NCBI GenBank assembly: GCA_937951685.1
Contig: CALFBG010000148.1
Span: forward strand, 1-45,008
DNA length: 45,008 nt
DNA from: an uncultured Saprospiraceae bacterium
GTDB taxonomy: Bacteria > Bacteroidota > Bacteroidia > Chitinophagales > Saprospiraceae
Direction: 5' to 3'
Shown: piece after piece, positions 17,495 to 26,965 of the stretch
Layout of the letters: every line of letters begins with the position of its first letter
Numbering within the stretch: position 1 is the first letter of the stretch
Program-made: the position numbers and the translations under genes
Notes under the pieces: generated by a model
What the model saw: the letters and a program-made list of their open reading frames with translations, nothing else
What the model was told of the DNA's origin: nothing
Database searches by the model: none

Positions 17495-18931
17495 ATGAAA
17501 ATGAAATTCATTACAACCAGCTTATTCGCAACTTTATTTTGTTTTACCTTAACTTTTCAAAGTTGCCAGAATAACCCAACTTCTGATCTCGCCAGTATTG
17601 ATCCGACTCCAGCAGCAAAACTAGCCGAAGATAATCTTTCCTTAGCCGCTTTAATCAATCCTCCTTTTCAAGATTTAGGAGTGGCTTATGAGCAATTTAA
17701 ACTAAACACATCGGAAGCACAAAACTTAGCATTAACCAATGGCACGACCATCGAAATTCCTGAAGCTGCTTTCGTCTACGAATCGGGCGAACCGGTAGAA
17801 GAAGATGTTTTACTCGAGTATCGAGAATTTCACGACGCTGCGGATTTAATGACGAGTGGTATTCCAATGGCCGTACAAAAAGAAGATGGCACCGAAGATC
17901 ATATGCAGACGGCAGGAATGTTTGAAATTAAAGGCCGAGTAGGAGATCGGGAAGTTCAAATAGCGCCAGGAAAATCTATTAATGTAAACCTTGCCTCGCG
18001 GGTTGATGATGGTCAGGAGTACGATCTTTGGTACTTAGATCCAGCGGCTAATAATTGGGATAATCGAGGTTTATCTACGGTTTCTCCAAACACCAATCAA
18101 ACAAAAGCGGAACGAGATTTAAGCAAAAAGAGACCCGTCGCTCCCGTCAAGCCCGTCGCTTACGCTAAAACAAAACCAGTTTTAAATTTTGAAATCAATT
18201 ACGATGCTTTTCCTGCGCTCAAAAATATGAAAGGCATTTTATGGCAATTCACTGGAAAAGATCAAGCCGACGCGCCAGAAAATAATCCTTGGGTTTTTGA
18301 AGAAAAGTGGGACTTTGTAGACTTACAAAAAGGAGCGGATGCAAATTCTTATCTCATGGTATTATCGAATACCGACAAAAAATATAAAGCCACCGTTAGC
18401 CCTACGAGAAAAGGGGATGATTTAGTTGCTGCCCTTGAAGATTATAATCAAGCAGTAAGTACGTACAAAGCAAGTTTGATGACCTATGAAGAAAAAGCGG
18501 CTGCTTTAGCTCAACAAGAGACCTATACTCGTACGTTTTCAATTCAAGAAATGGGCGTTCACAATTGCGATTTAATTATTCGCTGGCCAGGTGCAATGGC
18601 TTTTGAAGCGGATATTGATTTAGGGGAAGGTGTTTTACCAGTAATCAAAGAACAAGCGGTTCTTTATCTTGTAACGGGAGAGGGCAGAAGTGTGATTCGC
18701 TACAATGGTAGAAACTTGAAAAGATTCATGTTTTCTCAATCGAAAGACAATTGCTTAGTTGCCGTTTTACCAGACAACAAAGTTGCTACTTTCTCACAGG
18801 AAGATTTCAAAAAACATAGATTGGAGTTGAATGCTGCGGTCAACAAGCGTTATACTTTCAAGATGAAAATGGAAGCACAAAAGATGGAAACCCTCGCAGA
18901 TGTTCAAGCTTTAATTGACAAAATTAGCTAA
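17495..18931 (+). CDS. Large lipoprotein of unknown function, ZU5-like N-terminal region
   Basis: I place the start at the ATG 17495, because an upstream in-frame TTG adds residues that spoil the signal sequence. The 478-residue product has a lipoprotein signal ending T-F-Q-S-C near residue 24. Around residues 75-160 the pattern G-T-x-I-E-I-P-x-x-A-F, a segment with G-E-P-V-x-E-D-V, and S-G-I-P-M is one I recall from a group of Bacteroidota lipoproteins with a ZU5-like module. Further on it is rich in charged and aromatic residues with no catalytic motif. It is probably envelope-bound. It has its own terminator and no obvious operon partner. Confidence 0.65.
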   Translation: MKMKFITTSLFATLFCFTLTFQSCQNNPTSDLASIDPTPAAKLAEDNLSLAALINPPFQDLGVAYEQFKLNTSEAQNLALTNGTTIEIPEAAFVYESGEPVEEDVLLEYREFHDAADLMTSGIPMAVQKEDGTEDHMQTAGMFEIKGRVGDREVQIAPGKSINVNLASRVDDGQEYDLWYLDPAANNWDNRGLSTVSPNTNQTKAERDLSKKRPVAPVKPVAYAKTKPVLNFEINYDAFPALKNMKGILWQFTGKDQADAPENNPWVFEEKWDFVDLQKGADANSYLMVLSNTDKKYKATVSPTRKGDDLVAALEDYNQAVSTYKASLMTYEEKAAALAQQETYTRTFSIQEMGVHNCDLIIRWPGAMAFEADIDLGEGVLPVIKEQAVLYLVTGEGRSVIRYNGRNLKRFMFSQSKDNCLVAVLPDNKVATFSQEDFKKHRLELNAAVNKRYTFKMKMEAQKMETLADVQALIDKIS

Positions 18932-18953
18932 TTATTACAGTGATTACCTAAAG

Positions 18954-18993
18954 TCCTTCTGTTGCCTTGTTGCAATAAGAAGGATTTTATTTT
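18954..18993 (+). terminator. Intrinsic terminator after the 17495-18931 lipoprotein
   Basis: TCCTTCT (18954-18960) pairs with AGAAGGA (18978-18984), with an inner TTGC/GCAA helix (18962-18965, 18972-18975), followed by TTTTATTTT. Confidence 0.75.
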
Positions 18994-19066
18994 ATGGTTA
19001 AGCGCAAGGTGCTCTGCTTAACAATCTGAAACAACTTCCTTATTTGAAAGCGTCAACACAAAACTA

Positions 19067-22000
19067 ATGCGGCAGTATTTATTATGCTTTTTTCTGCTTA
19101 CCATTTTTGCTGACTTACAGGCTCAGCCTAATGCGTTATTTCCTATTCGTCAAGCACATAAATGGGGAATGATTGACGCTGCGGCGGAATTGAAAATTCC
19201 CCCGAAGTACGATGCAATTGCGGATCAAGATTTCTATCAATGGCTTCGTCGCGATACGACTACTTTACGGTTGCGAAAAGTTTTGTTGGATCAAAAAATT
19301 GGCTTAGTTGATTACGCGGGTACCGAAATTATCCCACCTAATTTTCAAGACCTTAGACCTTTCGGGCGGAAGTTCATCGCAGCTAAAATTGATTCTTTGG
19401 AAGTGGCCTACAACTTGCAAAATGAATTAGTCGTTTCAACGCCCTATAAAAAAATTGCTTGGCTCGAAGAGAACTATTTTGCGGTTCATCACAATGGCCT
19501 TTGGGGCGTATACGAAGGGAAAGGAGCTTGTATCATAACACCACAATTTAAAAAGATTAAGAAGGTCAAAAGACTGCGTGCGAAAAATTACTTTTTTCAA
19601 GCGGCTAAGCATTCGGATGCCAAGCACTGGGCGTTGTATCGTAAAAATGGAACAATGATTTTGCCCGAAATTTTTGAAAAATACCTCGTCATCAATGATC
19701 GGTTTATTGTCGCAAAACGGGAGGAGCAAGGCTTTGGCGCGTGGGATAATGAAGGAAAAGCTATCTTAGAAGAAGTCTGGAAAGGCGTACATTTTATTCC
19801 AGAACATTTCGTCAAATTAACGGATGAAAAAAATGTTAAACATCTTTTCGTTTTAAGTCAAAATGCCTTGCTGGATTCTGAAATTGAGTATACTGATTTT
19901 CGCAAAGGAAGACCAGGTTACGTACGGTCGGTGAAAGGAAAATTAGTGGGATTGATTGATAGCGTTGGGCGAGAAGTTTTATTACCGGAATATCGAGCGA
20001 TCGAATACGCAGGACTGGAAGATTTGTATTTTGTACGGAAGGGGAAATGGGCCATGTTTAGTATAGCAAAAGACAGCATGCTTACGCGAATGGAATATGA
20101 TCGAATTAGTCCATTCAAAGAAAATGTTGCCGTGATCGTTAAAAATCGACTGTTTGGTTTGATGAATCCTCAAGGGGAAGTAGTCGTCGCACCGGAGTAT
20201 ACCGATTATCAACGAGAAGATAACTTTGTGAAATTCTTCAAAGGCAATGAACTGACGATGTTCGAATTAGACGAGGAAGGGAATATTTTAAGTAAAGAAT
20301 ATTACGGTGAAACATTTACCCTTAAAGTTGGCTTTGACTTGGTCAATGGACCAGATTTAACGGTAGATACGACTGCAGTAAGTGGAGAGAATATTTTTGT
20401 CAATGGTCAGGGCGTGCGAGATTATAGTTTGCAACAAAATAGTAATTTGTGGTGGAGAGAAAACGAAAAAACACGCCGTTGGGGCTTGATGAACTTAGAG
20501 ACGGAGGAAGTTGTGATTGAGCCTATTTATCGCAACATTGGTTACGTTGGCAGCACAGATTGGACGATTGCTTTTAACGATACCCGTTATATTACTTGTC
20601 CGTTAGCAAAATTAACGGCTCATCCTTTCCGTGCGTTACAATCCAAAGCGATTTTTAGTCACCAGCAAGAACGGTTTCTAACTGAATTTGACATCATGGG
20701 CATTCGCTATGCTGATTTTGAATCGGGGAATCCTATTGCTTCTTTTATTGATGAAAATGGTCGTTTTGGACTGATAGATAAAGCGGCAAAAGAGCTAGTA
20801 GATGAGCAGGGAAAACCATTGCGCTTTAGTTACATCGGTGCTTTTCGAATGGGAAAGGCAAGGGTGGCGATTGAAGGAATAATTGGTAAGGTCAAAGAGC
20901 AAGCAGATGAAAAATTGGCTTTTGCAACGATTACCAATTTTGTGAATGCCTATCATCTTAACGGGAAAGAACGTGCTTATCCCAACGAGGAATTATTTGT
21001 TCGTGGTGGAAAATGGGGCTACTTGGATACCTTGGGGAATTTAGTGATTGATGCTGTTTACACTTATGCGAATAACTTTGGAAGTGATAGTTTGGCGATT
21101 AATCGCATGGGAGATTTTTGGGGCGTGATTAACGAAGCCAACGAAACGATTTTAGATTTTGAGTATACGAGTATTATTCGTTTTGACAATGATCGGTTTA
21201 AAATTGCCAAGAAAACTAGTAAATCTATTTTCTACAATACGATGGGCAAAGAGATTATCGGATTGAAGTACGATCGTTTTGGACGGAAGTCGGAAAACTT
21301 AATTCGAGTTAAAGAAGACCAATATTGGGGATACGTAGATGAATTGGGGAACGAGAAAATTCCTTGCCAATACGACGAAGCTAAAAACTTTCAAGATGGT
21401 TTGGCTGCGGTACGACAAGGTCAGTTTTGGCATTTTATCAATAGTAGGGGAGAAGTGGAAGTTGATTTGTCGGGCATCGCACCGAAGGTCAAAGTTAAAG
21501 ATGTTGGTTATTTTAAAGATGGCTTAGCTTGGTTTCAAGCGGGCGATAAATTTGGTTATTTTGATCGACAAGGAAACGTACAACTCGCCGCAAGATTTAA
21601 AAAAGCTTACGATTTCTGTGATGGTGTCGCTTCGGTGCTCACCGAGAAAGAATGTGGGTTGATTGACCGAACTGGGAATTATATTTTAGCGCCTGGCAAG
21701 TATAGCTACATCGGTCCTTTCAATGTTCATGGCTTGGCGATGATCAAAGAACAGTATGACGGTTGGGTTGGGTTAGTGAATACCAAGGGAGAAATTGTTA
21801 CGCCCATTAAGTATCAGCAAATTTTACCCTACAAAGATGGTTATGCCAAAGTAACCGGGATGCGTGGATTAGGAATGTTGGACGCTACCGGAAAAGAAGT
21901 TTTTCCAGCAATTTATGGAGAAATTGGTGCGATCTCAGAAGGTATGGTCGCCGTACGATCTTCCTATCGGTATACTTCTCATTATGTCAACCTAAAACAC

Positions 22001-22576
22001 GAAAAAGTTTTTAAAGGACAACAATACGATATTGCAATGCCTTTTTCTTCGGGGCACGCCGTCATTCGAGAAGACGAGCGGAATATGGAAACGCAGTTTT
22101 TAATTAATAACCAAGGGGAGAAGGTTCATCCAGAATGGAAAGACATTATTGATGTTTACTCGGAAGGAATTTATGGCGTTTTGAAAAGTCAAAATCCTGC
22201 GAGTATCGCAAGCTACTATTTTGCGAATGAAGATGGAGAAAATATTTTTGGGAAACGGAGCTTTATGGAAATCAAAGCCTTCCAAAATAGTTTAGCTCCC
22301 GTAAAAGATCGTTACCATTGGGGAGCAATTGGCTTACACGGGCTTTATCTAATTCCTCCAAAATATAGTAGAATTACAATTTTACCTTCTGGAATGATTC
22401 AGGCTCGACCGGGCGTTATTTATGGACTTGCGGATCGAAAGGGGAAAGTATTAATTCCCGTCGCCTACGATAAGTTGGAACTCACCAATAAGAAAAAATG
22501 GTTGCACCTAGAACTGGGCGATCGCGTTGGCTACGCTGACTTTAATGGCGAATGGATTTGGGAATTGCAACGGTAA
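19067..22576 (+). CDS. Giant secreted WG-repeat protein
   Basis: The 1169-residue product has a signal peptide (MRQYLLCFFLLTIFADLQAQ) and then roughly two dozen degenerate WG repeats of about 40-50 residues: W/F-G-x-x-D/N, a turn with x-x-G, a short hydrophobic I-P/I-x strand and a closing Y-D or Y-x. Clear examples read WGMIDAAAELKIPPKYD, WGYLDTLGNLVIDAVY, WGYVDELGNEKIPCQYDEA, FGYFDRQGNVQLAARF and YGLADRKGKVLIPVAYDK. WG repeats are thought to form beta-structured binding surfaces; no enzymatic role is established. No T9SS tail is visible, so it is probably periplasmic. The region near residues 415-470 departs from the pattern. It is convergent with the nuclease gene, 48 bases apart. Confidence 0.9.
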   Translation: MRQYLLCFFLLTIFADLQAQPNALFPIRQAHKWGMIDAAAELKIPPKYDAIADQDFYQWLRRDTTTLRLRKVLLDQKIGLVDYAGTEIIPPNFQDLRPFGRKFIAAKIDSLEVAYNLQNELVVSTPYKKIAWLEENYFAVHHNGLWGVYEGKGACIITPQFKKIKKVKRLRAKNYFFQAAKHSDAKHWALYRKNGTMILPEIFEKYLVINDRFIVAKREEQGFGAWDNEGKAILEEVWKGVHFIPEHFVKLTDEKNVKHLFVLSQNALLDSEIEYTDFRKGRPGYVRSVKGKLVGLIDSVGREVLLPEYRAIEYAGLEDLYFVRKGKWAMFSIAKDSMLTRMEYDRISPFKENVAVIVKNRLFGLMNPQGEVVVAPEYTDYQREDNFVKFFKGNELTMFELDEEGNILSKEYYGETFTLKVGFDLVNGPDLTVDTTAVSGENIFVNGQGVRDYSLQQNSNLWWRENEKTRRWGLMNLETEEVVIEPIYRNIGYVGSTDWTIAFNDTRYITCPLAKLTAHPFRALQSKAIFSHQQERFLTEFDIMGIRYADFESGNPIASFIDENGRFGLIDKAAKELVDEQGKPLRFSYIGAFRMGKARVAIEGIIGKVKEQADEKLAFATITNFVNAYHLNGKERAYPNEELFVRGGKWGYLDTLGNLVIDAVYTYANNFGSDSLAINRMGDFWGVINEANETILDFEYTSIIRFDNDRFKIAKKTSKSIFYNTMGKEIIGLKYDRFGRKSENLIRVKEDQYWGYVDELGNEKIPCQYDEAKNFQDGLAAVRQGQFWHFINSRGEVEVDLSGIAPKVKVKDVGYFKDGLAWFQAGDKFGYFDRQGNVQLAARFKKAYDFCDGVASVLTEKECGLIDRTGNYILAPGKYSYIGPFNVHGLAMIKEQYDGWVGLVNTKGEIVTPIKYQQILPYKDGYAKVTGMRGLGMLDATGKEVFPAIYGEIGAISEGMVAVRSSYRYTSHYVNLKHEKVFKGQQYDIAMPFSSGHAVIREDERNMETQFLINNQGEKVHPEWKDIIDVYSEGIYGVLKSQNPASIASYYFANEDGENIFGKRSFMEIKAFQNSLAPVKDRYHWGAIGLHGLYLIPPKYSRITILPSGMIQARPGVIYGLADRKGKVLIPVAYDKLELTNKKKWLHLELGDRVGYADFNGEWIWELQR

Positions 22577-22624
22577 ATTAAAATTGTTACCTCCAAATTT
22601 TCCTTTCGCCACTCTTAATCTATT

Positions 22625-24709
22625 TTAATCTATTTTAATAAACTTCTTGGATTGTTGTGTTTGATGCGTTTGTACTTTAACGAGGTAAAATCCTTTTGGT
22701 AATTGTTTGACCGCTAGTGGCAATTCGTGTGTTCCCTTCGACAAATTACTATTTTGCGTAAGCATCAATTGTCCACTCTGATTGTATAGGAATAGCTCAA
22801 CGGAAGACGATTGCTGAAGCGTAAATCGTACTTTCAATTCCTCCTTCACGGGAATGGGGGCTAAAGAAAAGTCCAATTGATCCGAACTATGCTGTACCGT
22901 TTCAATCGGGTAGACGGTGCTTTTTCCATCTCGGTCAACTTGTGTTAAACGATAATAACTAAGGGATGCAGGATTTTGATCTTCGTACCGATAGAAACTT
23001 TGAGTCGGCTGATTTTCCGCTTGTTCCAAACGAGCTAAGCGTTCAAAAATAAAACCATCGGTAGACTTTTCCAATTCAAAATAGTGATGATGTAAGGCTT
23101 CGCTAATTTCCCATTGAATCAAATTGTGTTTTCCCACTGCTTTTGCGGTAAAATGGATTAAGCTGACGGGTAAGACTACTCCGAAACGATGTTGTCCTAC
23201 GTTGGCTAGGTAATCTTGTCCGTATCCTTGCCACTCCGATGGCAGATAAGTATTACTTGGACCAGTAACATTTGATTTTCGAATTAAAGTCATCTCGTCC
23301 CCAAAATAACTTCCTCCACCATCTTTGACACCAATCATATCAATAATTACCGCTGTTCCATTGTCATTTTTGCTCAACGCGATTGGGTCATTACCATTAA
23401 AATTTAAAACTGAATTATTGGTAGCTAAGTTCGTTTTTGTCATTAAATCAGTATTGCTAGTATTGTCATTGGTAATCAGATAAACGCTTTGGTTAGCGAG
23501 GTTTCCAGACAAAGTCAAATTACTCCAAGTTCCACTACCATTGGTTTGTTTGAGTAAAGTATAATTACTAAGGTCAACACTATTTCCCGTAAAATTAGCG
23601 ATTTCAATAGCTTTGTTATAAGAGGAACCTTCTACGTATTCCGAAATAAATAAATCACTCGCCAAACCATTATTGGTCGATACTTGCCCCAGTAAGGTGT
23701 CACTAATCGTCTGGTCGCCGTCGGCAAAATTAGCGACAACGTAGTAATAATAACTACTATCTGTCACTACATCGGAATCGGTATAATGAAGAACATCTTG
23801 ATTGAGGCTGGCGACTAAACTAAAGTCAATATTGTCAACAGACCGGAAGACTTGATAAGCCGTTTCAATAACTAAATCATTCCAACTGACCTGAATTTCG
23901 TTGGTGGTAGCACTAAGGATCAGATCGGGAGTCGGATGGATGATTTCCCAAGCATCTTTAATGCGGTCTGGATAAAGAAGGAAAGGGTTGCGATTACCTT
24001 GGTACAGACCGATCGCTTCATTTCTACTGATTTCAGCGGCATCTATTGGATCAAGAATGTGCCAAGTATACAAGGTGTAAAGGTCGCCAATTAAGGAAAT
24101 TGCCCCCGCTTCAGTTGGGTACATGGTATAAAAATAAAAAATCGCACGCGCCAAATTTCCTTTGTGGTCTTCTTTGGGTTCAAATACGCCCGTAGTCGAT
24201 TCACTATATTGTTCAATATCAGTGGTAGGTACGTTGGATTGACTTTGATCGAGGTACATCCATTTGTCGGTGCTACTATCTTCAATCTCTCCGAAGGCCT
24301 TGTTGGAGCGCGTACTATTCCAATTCTGGTAGGTTGGGAAAAGATGGTGAATATCAGAAACCATCGGCTCCGCTTCTGCAAAGAAACTCTGCGGTACGGT
24401 ATGCTCGCAATTGATCGGCGCCATTCCGATCGTACCGGCAGTTCTATCGGTATCATAAGCACGATATTCCTTATAATCAGAATAAACGCAAGTTACCGAA
24501 TCCTGATGATTGTCAATGATATTGTACATATAACTCCGCGCACCGTTTACACCCGAATAACCTAGCGTATTGTGGTAGCCATCATACCAATTCGTTTTGA
24601 ACCAATTCCTTAGGCTTATACCCGATAAATTACTAGGTGGAGCGACTTGGGCAGTAATGGAATAAGTCAATAGAAAAAGGAGACTAAAAAATATTGATTT
24701 TAGTGACAT
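22625..24709 (-). CDS. Secreted endonuclease I with FN3-like, lamin-tail and T9SS type A domains
   Basis: The 694-residue product has a signal peptide (cut near ITAQ, residue 20). The nuclease domain (about 30-255) carries endonuclease I motifs: N-C-E-H-T-V-P-Q-S (100-108), D-I-H-H-L-F-P (119-125), N-W-N-x-x-R-S-N (129-136) and E-P-K-E-D-H-K-G-N-L-A-R (177-188). This is the beta-beta-alpha-metal type of nonspecific DNA/RNA nuclease. A fibronectin III-like segment follows (about 258-340), then a lamin tail domain (about 345-480, starting near LFISEYVEG). The last ~75 residues (APIPVKEELKVRF ... GFYLVKVQ) are a T9SS type A sorting domain. It should be secreted or surface-held, used for nutrient acquisition or breakdown of extracellular DNA. 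A terminator sits in its upstream region. Confidence 0.92.
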   Translation of the reverse strand: MSLKSIFFSLLFLLTYSITAQVAPPSNLSGISLRNWFKTNWYDGYHNTLGYSGVNGARSYMYNIIDNHQDSVTCVYSDYKEYRAYDTDRTAGTIGMAPINCEHTVPQSFFAEAEPMVSDIHHLFPTYQNWNSTRSNKAFGEIEDSSTDKWMYLDQSQSNVPTTDIEQYSESTTGVFEPKEDHKGNLARAIFYFYTMYPTEAGAISLIGDLYTLYTWHILDPIDAAEISRNEAIGLYQGNRNPFLLYPDRIKDAWEIIHPTPDLILSATTNEIQVSWNDLVIETAYQVFRSVDNIDFSLVASLNQDVLHYTDSDVVTDSSYYYYVVANFADGDQTISDTLLGQVSTNNGLASDLFISEYVEGSSYNKAIEIANFTGNSVDLSNYTLLKQTNGSGTWSNLTLSGNLANQSVYLITNDNTSNTDLMTKTNLATNNSVLNFNGNDPIALSKNDNGTAVIIDMIGVKDGGGSYFGDEMTLIRKSNVTGPSNTYLPSEWQGYGQDYLANVGQHRFGVVLPVSLIHFTAKAVGKHNLIQWEISEALHHHYFELEKSTDGFIFERLARLEQAENQPTQSFYRYEDQNPASLSYYRLTQVDRDGKSTVYPIETVQHSSDQLDFSLAPIPVKEELKVRFTLQQSSSVELFLYNQSGQLMLTQNSNLSKGTHELPLAVKQLPKGFYLVKVQTHQTQQSKKFIKID

Positions 24710-24814
24710 GGGTACTTATTTGAAAGACTTTTAAAGTTGGGAGAGTATGATTGCCGAGGGGAATGGTAGGTTACAGGTTCAAATATTGTGCCTAGCCGTA
24801 AAATCTTTTTTACT

Positions 24815-24849
24815 AAAAAAAAGATTGACACCAAAGGGTGGTGTCAATC
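24815..24849 (-). terminator. Minus-strand terminator upstream of the nuclease gene
   Basis: GATTGACACC (24823-24832) and GGTGTCAATC (24840-24849) are perfect complements with a 7-base loop. On the minus strand eight T follow (A's at 24815-24822). No minus-strand gene is visible to its right, so it ends either an unannotated RNA or the leader of the nuclease mRNA about 105 bases before the start codon. Confidence 0.75.
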
Positions 24850-25433
24850 CTGCAAGATAACAGTCAGAGGGTTTTGGGATTATCGTTTTTGTTCTTGGTT
24901 CTACATCTATATCGGATAAGTTTGAGAAATCTTACCCACGCAGGAAAATTATTTGTGCCGCTAACTTTTAAAGCGGGGTAGGCGTATGCGGATCAATGGC
25001 AAATTTTAATCGGCGAGCGATAGTCGTCGGCAAAAAATGGTTTTAAAAAGCGTGCTATGGAGAGAACAGAGAATATGGCGTAGTAGATGTCTACTATATT
25101 TTTGGAATAATAGTTTCCCGCTGGATTTAAATTAAAAAAAAACATAACTTAGTTGTATCAAAGCAGGTAAACCAAAACTTTGATCGTATCTCCTTTATCG
25201 TGTAGCACACAAGCGCCTTTGTGTACCCTTTAAAACACCATTCTAAAACGCCTTTTTATTGGTCAATTCTTAAAAAGAAATTGCTGTTTTCTTGTCTACG
25301 AAATGCCGTAGCCCTACCGCTATAACGTCTATGATAAATCACTGGATCATTCAAAGTGAAGCCATCCGCTTAGCATAGCGTGTGGAAAATACTTTGTAAT
25401 CATAAATCTATTTTTTACAAAAAAAATAAAAAC
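24850..25433. other. Gene-free region between divergent nuclease and metalloprotease genes
   Basis: No protein frame here is convincing. Small dyads are present: CCGCT/AGCGG around 24958-24975, TAGTAG-ATGT-CTACTA near 25081-25096 followed by TATATTTTT, and ATCAAAG/CTTTGAT around 25157-25184. It must contain the promoters of both flanking genes and whatever RNA ends at 24815-24849. I could not locate a clear TAnnTTTG promoter. Confidence 0.4.
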
Positions 25434-26948
25434 ATGTTTAAAAAAACGCAATTACAGTTTCTACTACTTTTGTCGGTAGTAGCAATGGTGACCTTTTCTT
25501 GTCAAAAAGATACGGTGCTTGCTCCGCAGGGAGAAGTGGAAGTTTCTGTAGACAAAAACAAGACGGAAGGTTTAATGAAATTGGGTAAGCAATTAGAAAA
25601 CCCTTACGCTGTAGACAACATGATTAAAGCTTTGGAAAGTGTAAAAAACAAAGACGCAAGTGGTCGTTTCGCTGCTGAAAATATTCAGATTGAAACTACG
25701 CATCGGTATCTTAAATTTGCACCGAAGACAGACGAAGAACTAGATCTTTTGAAAAACGATCATAGTTTGATTTTGTATCAATATCCTTTGGATTATGAGA
25801 TATTGGAATATGGAAGTTCTTATCACGATCCTAGTTTGCCAACCGATCAGCCAACGTATCAGTACGCTTCGGTACCGGTTTCGCACGAATTACCAACGGG
25901 CGTTTCGTACGAAGTATTAGCAGAATTATTTATTCCAGATGAAGACTCTGACTTGCCCGCAACACAAAATGTACGTCCGATCCGTCAAGACTTAGTTGAA
26001 GCTTTAGTTGATGAATCTTTGCGCTTGACAGACAACGAAGAAACCTTTACGTCTAACGATGGTGCAACGGAACGAGGAAGATGGAGACCTGCGGGTAGAA
26101 TTCGTTTGTGGGATGATGTTTTCAACAATTATTTGGGTTTGGAAGGTGTTGAAGTACGCGCCACTCGTTGGTTCACGACGCACACCGGAATTACAAATGC
26201 TGCGGGTTATTATAGTTGTAATGGTACTTTTAAGAAGAGTGCTAACTATTCGATCATTTGGGAACGCTATGATTTTGAAATCAGAGATGGTTGGTTGAGT
26301 AGAGCGAAGTACAACGGTCCCAAGAAAACAGGAGATTGGAATTTAAACATTCGCTACGGTGCACAAGAGTTTTACGGAACCATTTTCAAAGCGGCACACC
26401 ATTATTACTACAAAGATATTTTAGGCTTACGTCGTCCTCCACAGAACGGTTTTTGGAATACACAACTTAAAATTAGAGCACACAACGAAGCCAATAGTGA
26501 TATCAATGGTTCACACTGTGCAGCTTGTCGATTCTTAGGTTTGGGAAGTGCGATTCAGATGTACAATCCTCAACGAGATTCTGATGATACTTACGCCACG
26601 GTTATTCACGAAATTGGACACGCAAGTCACTGGAAGATGTCTGGCTCAGATTACAACAACGGGGACGGTATCGTTGTAGAAAGTTGGGCAAGAGGAGTGC
26701 AACGAGAATTGACAAGAATGGTATACAGTGGATATAATCCTCCTTACTTTGGGAATTATACGGGCGTTGTACGAGACATGATCGATGGCTTTGGTTGGAA
26801 TGATCAAGTTTCTGGTTATACGATTCGACAGATCGAGGATTCTTTGGAAGACGAACGAACTTGGTCTAACTGGGAAAATGCGATCCGTAACGATCACGTA
26901 AATCCTACCGAAAACAACTTGGATGATTTATTTGATTTTTGGGACTAA
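25434..26948 (+). CDS. Lipoprotein zinc metalloprotease (HExxH family)
   Basis: The start is taken at ATG 25434, which opens a proper lipoprotein signal (basic MFKKTQLQ, hydrophobic core, F-S-C); an in-frame GTG 54 bases earlier lacks this. The 504-residue product has an N-terminal region common in Bacteroidota surface proteins (Y-L-K-F-x-P-K-T-D-E-E-L-D-L-L, then a Y-P-L-D-Y-E-I segment), a middle region that looks like a carboxypeptidase-regulatory-like beta domain (residues ~215-280), and a protease domain with HEIGHASHW: His392, Glu393, His396 and a further His399. Glu416 in VVESWARG could be the third zinc ligand, as in gluzincins. Target substrate unknown. The next gene starts 17 bases downstream, so both are probably one transcript. 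Confidence 0.75.
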   Translation: MFKKTQLQFLLLLSVVAMVTFSCQKDTVLAPQGEVEVSVDKNKTEGLMKLGKQLENPYAVDNMIKALESVKNKDASGRFAAENIQIETTHRYLKFAPKTDEELDLLKNDHSLILYQYPLDYEILEYGSSYHDPSLPTDQPTYQYASVPVSHELPTGVSYEVLAELFIPDEDSDLPATQNVRPIRQDLVEALVDESLRLTDNEETFTSNDGATERGRWRPAGRIRLWDDVFNNYLGLEGVEVRATRWFTTHTGITNAAGYYSCNGTFKKSANYSIIWERYDFEIRDGWLSRAKYNGPKKTGDWNLNIRYGAQEFYGTIFKAAHHYYYKDILGLRRPPQNGFWNTQLKIRAHNEANSDINGSHCAACRFLGLGSAIQMYNPQRDSDDTYATVIHEIGHASHWKMSGSDYNNGDGIVVESWARGVQRELTRMVYSGYNPPYFGNYTGVVRDMIDGFGWNDQVSGYTIRQIEDSLEDERTWSNWENAIRNDHVNPTENNLDDLFDFWD

Positions 26949-26965
26949 TTTTTAAATAGACCATT

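Noticed and set aside
24164-24565. 133-codon plus-strand frame opposite the nuclease
   Set aside because: It is antisense to conserved endonuclease motifs; a shadow of that gene.
25081-25105. Plus-strand terminator with TAGTAG/CTACTA stem
   Set aside because: The stem is only 6 bp, AT-rich, and the T-run is interrupted; no upstream plus-strand gene needs it.
25380-25433. GTG start extending the metalloprotease by 18 residues
   Set aside because: The extension places polar residues ahead of a well-formed lipoprotein signal that starts at 25434.
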